Positions 58,222-64,000 of a DNA stretch of 64,000 nt are shown piece by piece. The first letter of the stretch is position 1; each line of letters begins with the position of its first letter. Below the pieces are notes generated by a model, which did no database searches, was not told the origin of the DNA, and saw only the letters and a list, made by a program, of their open reading frames with translations. Origin of the DNA: Amphibalanus amphitrite (lineage: Eukaryota; Arthropoda; Thecostraca; Balanomorpha; Balanidae); the NCBI RefSeq assembly GCF_019059575.1, contig NW_024881564.1, positions 992,001-1,056,000 of the forward strand, given 5' to 3'. A program made the translations under genes and the position numbers.

Positions 58222-58397
58222 AATAACGTGACTTTTGTCGGGCGATATGAGTTTTGAACGGCCCTTCACCATTATCAGAAGCCCTTCATGATACTTAGCG
58301 TCCCTCGCTACGCTCGGGCCGCTCAGCATCATGTCGGGCTTCTGATAATAGTGTCGGGCCGTTCAAAACTCATATCGCCCTCCAAAGTCACGTTATT
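58222..58397. repeat. 176-bp imperfect palindrome
   Basis: The left arm from AATAACGTGACTTTTG, through GGGCGATATGAGTTTTGAAC, to ATTATCAGAAGCCC is matched in inverse complement by the right arm ending GTCACGTTATT at 58397, at about 85-90% identity. The centre (TCCCTCGCTACGCTCGGGCC) is itself roughly self-complementary. It shares the GTCGGGC motif with hairpins in the tandem segment on the other side of the recombinase gene, and may be an end of that transposon or an independent foldback MITE. Confidence 0.75.
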
Positions 58398-61034
58398 GTA
58401 CTATTATGCTATGCAATTGTATTGTTTCATTTTTTTTTGAAGTCCAACAGGTCTGCAACGTTTAAAAGTCAGGTCTTCTCGCTGCTTGCTAAAATGTTGG
58501 AACTTGAACTACACATTGCATTTAGTTTAGTTACATTGAAAGGAGCCTATTAATATCTCAGCATTTTCGTGCCTGGCAGCTGTATCTTACCTCCCACACC
58601 TTACCAAACTTTCATTGCTACGGGAGACGCCAACGGAGCCCTCGAGGCTCGACACGTCTGTGATATTTCAGCCTGGAGCTGGGCAACATTTCGAACAAAG
58701 CTGAAATGACTGCTGAATACGCTGTTGACAATTCCCTGTGACATAGTTATCACGTTTGCCACGTGCGGCCCTCGCCTCGAGTTTCAAAAACATCGGCGGA
58801 AAATGTTGACTTGTTGGATGTGATGAAAAAGAATGCAATATTGCGCTAGTAGTAGTTACGTGCAATAATGAAAATATGTTCTTCGTTGTAATAGTCATGG
58901 CTGCTCGAAAAGTGTCCAAAACTCGCAAAAATAGCGACGGATAAAAATGCTTATTTGTTGTCACAGATACTATCAAGCAGCTTCCTCGTGTCACAGCTTG
59001 TGTTTAATGAAATAAGCCGGAATATCATTTGTTTTACTGGCTGAATATTATTTTAGTTCAAACACATTGCAGACCGACGCCATTTATTTTGATTGAATCC
59101 AAGGTGATTCAAACCAGCTTATGTAAACTGAAACCCATTCGTTTTATCGGCTTGCTGTCATTCACTACGGTTATTGGAACTAAAAAAAAAAACACGCCTT
59201 ATTCAAAAGTCTGAATAAGATATCGTGTTCTATTCGCCTGTCTCGTGGCAAATGACTTTTTTTTACAGGAAACAAAAATGTCTGTGAAATGCAATATTGC
59301 GTCTATCTCATATAGTTGCACATTAGAATCAGGTGAAGGAAGGCGCCATTGATGGGCCTTCGAGTACATACCTACAGCAACTAGTGAAAGATACAAGTGA
59401 AACAAGCGACTTTGAGTGCTTGCCTATCCTTACTCTCGGTCGTGCATAAGAATCATAACAGCTTCGTCTAATCATGGTGTGAGTTCTTACTACAAATTGG
59501 TGGCCTTTTCACAAATGACTCACGCTGCAATTACTGGTTCATGTTCACTTTTCCCTGCGTTGCACCGACACTCCCAGCGCTGCCTAACTTCGTCAAACTT
59601 TCCGATATCGTTTATAGCAAGTTAGCCTACTTTAGAACGCTGTTCGTCGATGATATATAAAATGTAATTAATTACGACTGATCGATCGCACGAGCATCTG
59701 TGTTGGGTGGATGCAGGTGTGAATGACAGCAACACGCAAACCCTCTCGCACAACAGAGGCGCAGCGGGGGTGAGCCGACAGCCGCCGGACGACAGACAGT
59801 GCCCAGGCACGAGCTACCCCGGAGTGATAGGCGCAAGCCGAGGCAGGAAAGGAATAGGTCAAATGCTGGTGCTTTACGGAGGGCTGAACCTGAGCGCATT
59901 AGACAATCAGCACTAAATCAAAGCACCAAGAAGCCCCGTTTACCTATTTAATTCGAATATCACACCGCTATAAACAAGTCAAATGGTGAATTCAAGCTTA
60001 ACAAAATTCATATCGATCTAATGCGTGACGAGATCAGCCTGAATGGTCTCAACAAATGCCACATCCCAAACAGCACGCGTTTTATGCTGCTTGCTGAAGC
60101 CATGTTGGCGATTTGTAGTCCGTGGTGCGTCGAGACACATGTAAACTGTGAATTTCCGAGTCTGGCCCCCAATTTGTCCGTCGGATGGTCGCTCAGACGG
60201 TTCAGATCAATGCTCTTGTTTGTCGGGCGCGCCACAATCGTGCCTGTGGCGCCGTCAATTGCCAACAGATGGTTACGAATGCCACAATGCATCATTTTCA
60301 GTGAGAAGACAGGTTGAATGAAGGCCAAATGCGCTGCGGAACAGAAAGCACTTACAGACAATGCTACGCTATGAATGAGGTTTAATGCGGTGTGAAAGCG
60401 TAACGCATGCCTCCAAGTGAGAATACGGCCTCCATTTAAACGACATGCGGGTACCACTCCAATGTCAGACTAATTTGGATTCGATTTGTCCACAACGACC
60501 AGCGACCTACAACGCCATTCTCTTGGCAAATTGCTTTAGAGTGGGCGAAAGGTCAGAGGCTAATGTCAAAACGGTTTGTAGAAAACGGTGCTTCATGCGG
60601 GCCAAAATGAAACCACTGTCCCAAGTATCTACCTCTCTTACTAGTTTTGTTCAGGAGTTTGATAGTAACGATGATAGAGAGAAATTTCTCAAAGTAAAAA
60701 AATGTGTGCGTGATGACTATTGTAGAAACGTTGACGCAAAAAGCGCTTTTTATGTCTCTGTCGCGTATTTATGTTTTTTGACTTGCCTTTGAAGTCTCGA
60801 ATTTCGTTACCAGATGCGAACGCAATTTATAAAGGCATCTGCAATAGTTATTTTTGGCTGTTTTAGTTTATCCATCTGGCATTGTTTCACTGATTTCGTA
60901 GGAATGACGAAGAAGCGAAAATATTCTTGAAGTATACGTGAGCCTGTCTTCCTCCATCCCTTGTGTGACCTTTCCCCCACCAGTTGACCTCTCACTCACC
61001 CCTCCACTGACCCTGTTTGTCGTGTGCCCGACAG
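58398..61034. other. Intron between exons I and J, last part, nothing recognised
   Basis: No exon, repeat or RNA gene supported. Short open frames here show no domain. Confidence 0.35.
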
Positions 61035-61169
61035 AAGTCGTCCATCACCGAGGGGTGGAGCAGCCACCACTCCCGAGGACTGCTGCATCACGAGGCAGCC
61101 GTCCGGTACGTGGTCCACAAGCAGCCGCTGTCGCTGGACAGGTTCTTCCTGCACAACATCGGCGGCCAG
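61035..61169 (+). CDS. RhoGEF exon J (PH domain)
   Basis: The acceptor GTGTGCCCGACAG ends at 61034 and the donor GTGAGG starts at 61170. It is 45 codons, phase 0 at both ends, reading KSSITEGWSSHHSRGLLHHE then AAVRYVVHKQPLSLDRFFLH and NIGGQ. The stretch V..QPLSLDRF corresponds to the middle PH strand where the family has a Q-P-x-x-L-D-R pattern. It is separated from exon I by an 11.9-kb intron that holds the Gypsy, Crypton-like and Helentron-like elements. Confidence 0.85.
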
Positions 61170-61229
61170 GTGAGGATTTCAACAGCGTTGTAGGTCATAT
61201 GAGGATCTCAATAGCGTTGTAGGTCGCAT
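61170..61229. repeat. Tandem duplication of 29 bp overlapping the exon J donor
   Basis: TGAGGATTTCAACAGCGTTG at 61171 recurs as TGAGGATCTCAATAGCGTTG at 61200, so intron bases of the donor site are part of a small tandem repeat. Only the first copy keeps the exonic CAG before the GT. Confidence 0.8.
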
Positions 61230-61500
61230 GATAATGCTTACAATATTATACAAAAGGCTAGAGTACGCTGAAACATCGATGACGGGGGCTGTCGCATTCT
61301 CCGGCATAGTGCGATGTCTTTTGTGGATGACGACCGTTTTCTTGAGGGGTTCAACGCGTAATTGTGTGACGTCAAATACTTACTATGGTGCCCTATCACA
61401 TGTTGGTCTTGACTCTCCGCTGCGGTGCTTCCCCATGCTGCCTGCTCTGGGGCGTTTTTCGGACAGTTGTCTCAGTCTGACTCGTCTGCTTTTTGTGCAG

Positions 61501-61608
61501 GATGCGGTTGCCAGTCGCCTGGAGGGAGCCTTTGTCGTGGTACACCTCAACAGGTTTCAGCAGATTGCGGCCGTCTACACGCTTCTCGCGCAGTCAGAAC
61601 AGGTCAAG
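61501..61608 (+). CDS. RhoGEF exon K (PH domain C-terminal part)
   Basis: The acceptor CTTTTTGTGCAG ends at 61500 and the donor GTAAGT starts at 61609. It is 36 codons, phase 0 at both ends: DAVASRLEGAFVVVHLNRFQ then QIAAVYTLLAQSEQVK. It covers the last PH strands and the start of the C-terminal PH helix, where family members continue K.W. The continuation must lie in an exon further 3'; no convincing one was found in 61609-64000. Confidence 0.85.
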
Positions 61609-62339
61609 GTAAGTATATACGGTTTATAGAAAATGACATTGTATATGTGGATTTGCTTTTTAGCTGCACTTTGCGCCGTAAACGAATTTTTGCACCAATA
61701 TCTGCTTTTTCATAGGTAAACATTTGTATCGTCTCTTTATTTGGCGTTCTCCTGGAAGGATAATGATGTAACCTAGAAAGAATTCAAATCAGGCATCAGA
61801 CTGGGTATATGTTCTAAAAAGAAGTTGATCTTAATTGCTCGTCCCATCTTAATTAGGAGTAACACTGTACGGGATGGCACACTCTCTTTTTTATTTTTGT
61901 CTCTTTATTTTTGTAGGTGCGTGCTATAGAGTGACGAATCGGCAGAAAATGTCGCAGTATTGATCATGTGAATGAGGTTTACAAGCTTATGGTCGGTAAA
62001 GCATCCTTCGGTTATAAACGCTGCTGCATTGTTGCCAAGAGTAAAGATGTACTCTTCCTGGTGTCAAACGACCATTCGCTCGTGCCTCGGTTCAGTCAGT
62101 GAACTTGAAACACTTGAAAATGTCATCAGCAGAAATTCAATATCGGCATCGCCCTGGTCACAGTGGCCAGCTTAGCAACCGTACAGTTCAGTGAGCTCGG
62201 TGACCTGCCATTGCGATGGGGATTTTCCTCCGTAATACTGATGCTCGGAACGCTACTTGTAAAAGTCAGCGAGAAATCATATAATCGACGCCCAGGCTTC
62301 AGCTCTTTGCAGGATAAAGTTCACCTTTGATTTTGTGAT
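61609..62339. other. Intron after exon K, nothing recognised
   Basis: No further in-phase exon was found. A TTTTTGTAG acceptor-like site lies near 61917, but the frame after it soon closes. Confidence 0.35.
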
Positions 62340-63520
62340 TTAACCCGCGCCCCAGTGTCAGTCTGGATTTTCCACGACCTGGTGTGTGTGGGGGGTGTTT
62401 GAACACCCCCTTTCTAACTCGGCTCCTGGGCCACGTAGCGACACGGAATAAGCGGCAATCGAAAGAACGTCAAAAATAAGGACGAAAACACTTCGGTCAT
62501 TTTTTGTGTCAGGTCAAAGGTCAGGTCACCAGAGGTCACCAAAGGTAAAATGTTGACTATTTCAACATTTTGGAAACTGCCAACGGCTATCTCGGGAACC
62601 GATAGAGTTACAGCGCCGCGGAAAAGCGCATTCGATAGCCCTTTTATAGACCTTTCTGAGTGATGTCCTCAGATTTGACCTCAGGTCAACGGTTTAGCCT
62701 CCAGAGGGCAAAAACTCCAAAAATAGCCGTTTTTACGAAAATCGGGTTTTCGGCGATAACTTTTGACTCCAAAGAGCCATGGCATTACTTTTGCCAGCAT
62801 CGTGTTCCTCTCGTCGAGACGCGTCGAATGAACTATAAGTTGACCTTGAAAGGTCAACTTGAAAATTTGACCTCAGGTCAAGGTCATGACCTGACCGGAA
62901 AAGGTCATGTTGCATATCAGTCGATCCGCAACGTCGAGCCGAACACATCTAAGGCGTTTTCAGCGCTCTAGCACGCCTCTATCAGAAGTTATTAGCGAAA
63001 AACTGTTAGATTCTGTTCGTGACCTGAGATGACCTCGGGGACATAACGAGGGGTCACAGTTGCCATTTTCCGGTTCAGTGTGTCAATTTTACCTACATCT
63101 CGATGTTTGAGAGTGTCTAGAATAGCGTTCGTGCAAAACAGACGCTTTTCAATTTTCTCCCATTGACTTATAATGGAGAGGCCGCAAAATTGACCTGACC
63201 TTAGGTCACCGATATCAAAATTCCGAGATATACATTTTATAGACACTGTTACCCTCATCAATCGCTGAAAGTTTCAAAGTGATCGGTCACTCGGTGTAGC
63301 TATGGCAGACATTGTAACTTTTTATGAGGTGAGGCCACTTCAAGTGACCTGGTTACCTGACCTTGAATGACCTTGGTCTGATATTTTCACAACATGTGTA
63401 GAATTGATGTATGATAAGGTGTACCAAAAACGGCGTTGCGGAGCGCCGCCGTTTTTGAGATATCTGCGAAAAACCGGATGGGGGGTGTTCAAACACCCCA
63501 CACACTTGGGCGCGAGTTAA
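62340..63520. mobile_element. TTAA-flanked AGGTCA-rich element, copy 6
   Basis: Ends: TTAACCCGCGCCCCAGTGT at 62340 and, inverted, TTAACTCGCGCCCAAGTGT ending at 63520; 1181 bp. The subterminal motif GGGGTGTTTGAACACCCC recurs as GGGGTGTTCAAACACCCC. A GC stem lies at 63424-63458. It is in the same orientation as copy 5 and nearly identical over long stretches to copy 2 inverted. Confidence 0.85.
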
Positions 63521-63873
63521 AGGCTAAAGCGACACAATAAGAAAACTGTGAGGCTACAATGGTTGGTGATGGGTAGAATGTCGTCCACCACCGCCTATGA
63601 GATAGTGTTTAAAAAATTATAGAAACAACTTCTGACAAGTAAAACACATTTTCAAACCACCAGCAAAAATTGTATTTTTGATAATTAAAATATTGATATC
63701 TTTAACATAACATAACATAACATGTATTCCATGTAACAGCAGGCCACTTGGGCCCAACGAGGTTACAGGTAGATGAACAAACACTGTATGTAAAACACGG
63801 TACAATTACACCATTTCATCGAACACTAGCCCACGCTGTTTATAATACAAGTCTAACTCATTTTTAAAATTAC
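63521..63873. other. Non-coding spacer, nothing recognised
   Basis: AT-rich, with a short CATAA repeat at 63706-63722. No supported gene. Confidence 0.35.
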
Positions 63874-64000
63874 TTAACCCTCGCCCGTAAACGGCGATCT
63901 GCCACCTTCGCCCATGCAGGGGGGGGGGTTGGTGCGACCCCCCCTTGGCGTTTGAAAACGGAGCGTCGTAGAGCTTAGCGGAAAAGACCAACGGATTGCT
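63874..64000. mobile_element. TTAA-flanked AGGTCA-rich element, copy 7 (5' end only)
   Basis: It begins TTAACCCTCGCCCGTAAAC and has the G-run/C-run subterminal hairpin (GGGGGTTGGTGCGACCCCCC). It is cut by the end of the window. Confidence 0.6.

Overview
This is eukaryotic, almost certainly animal, DNA. Coding sequence occurs as short GC-rich exons with GT..AG borders inside long AT-richer introns, and it is surrounded by many transposable elements, microsatellites and MITEs. The mix of a single PH/RhoGEF gene, Ngaro, Gypsy, Crypton-like and Helentron-like elements suggests an invertebrate, probably an arthropod and perhaps a crustacean. That placement is inference; nothing in the window fixes the species.

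Host gene. One plus-strand gene spans the whole window and runs off both ends. Eleven exons with compatible phases (1681-1754, 4713-4891, 5623-5747, 36924-37471, 37802-37897, 44842-44946, 45263-45379, 46189-46363, 48825-49120, 61035-61169, 61501-61608) encode about 650 residues of a Dbl-homology/pleckstrin-homology RhoGEF. It reads closest, from memory, to vertebrate PLEKHG7 within the PLEKHG5/7 group. A 31-kb intron separates the N-terminal exons from the DH exons. Two further candidate exons inside it (31199-31246 and 31766-31892) splice in phase onto the DH exons and may be an alternative 5' end.

Elements in the introns. 680-1203: hAT-like MITE full of GATC. 7152-14170: an apparently intact Ngaro (tyrosine-recombinase) retrotransposon with A1-B1-A2-B2 split direct repeats, a GAG ORF, an RT-RNase H ORF, a recombinase ORF, and an extra SGNH/GDSL hydrolase ORF placed 5' of GAG. 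14256-15249, 20267-21447, 28522-29708, 47483-48665, 62340-63520, plus partial copies near 34600 and 63874: a family of about 1-1.2-kb TTAA-flanked non-coding elements packed with AGGTCA/TGACCT hexamers. 15810-16775: a TIR element ending GTAGGGGAGAG. 35296-35688: a second hAT-like MITE. 42216-42841: a TA-flanked MITE with 172-bp arms.

50476-58397 is a nest. A roughly 540-bp segment beside a Crypton-like tyrosine recombinase gene (minus strand, 56610-57947) is tandemly duplicated. The first copy carries two later insertions, a 697-bp Helentron-like element and an intact Ty3/Gypsy element (91-bp identical LTRs, one 1366-codon gag-pol ORF). The second copy preserves both empty sites, so insertion borders can be read to the base.

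The elements appear independent of the host gene's coding function, but they may add regulatory motifs (nuclear-receptor half-sites) and inverted-repeat pairs around the DH exons.
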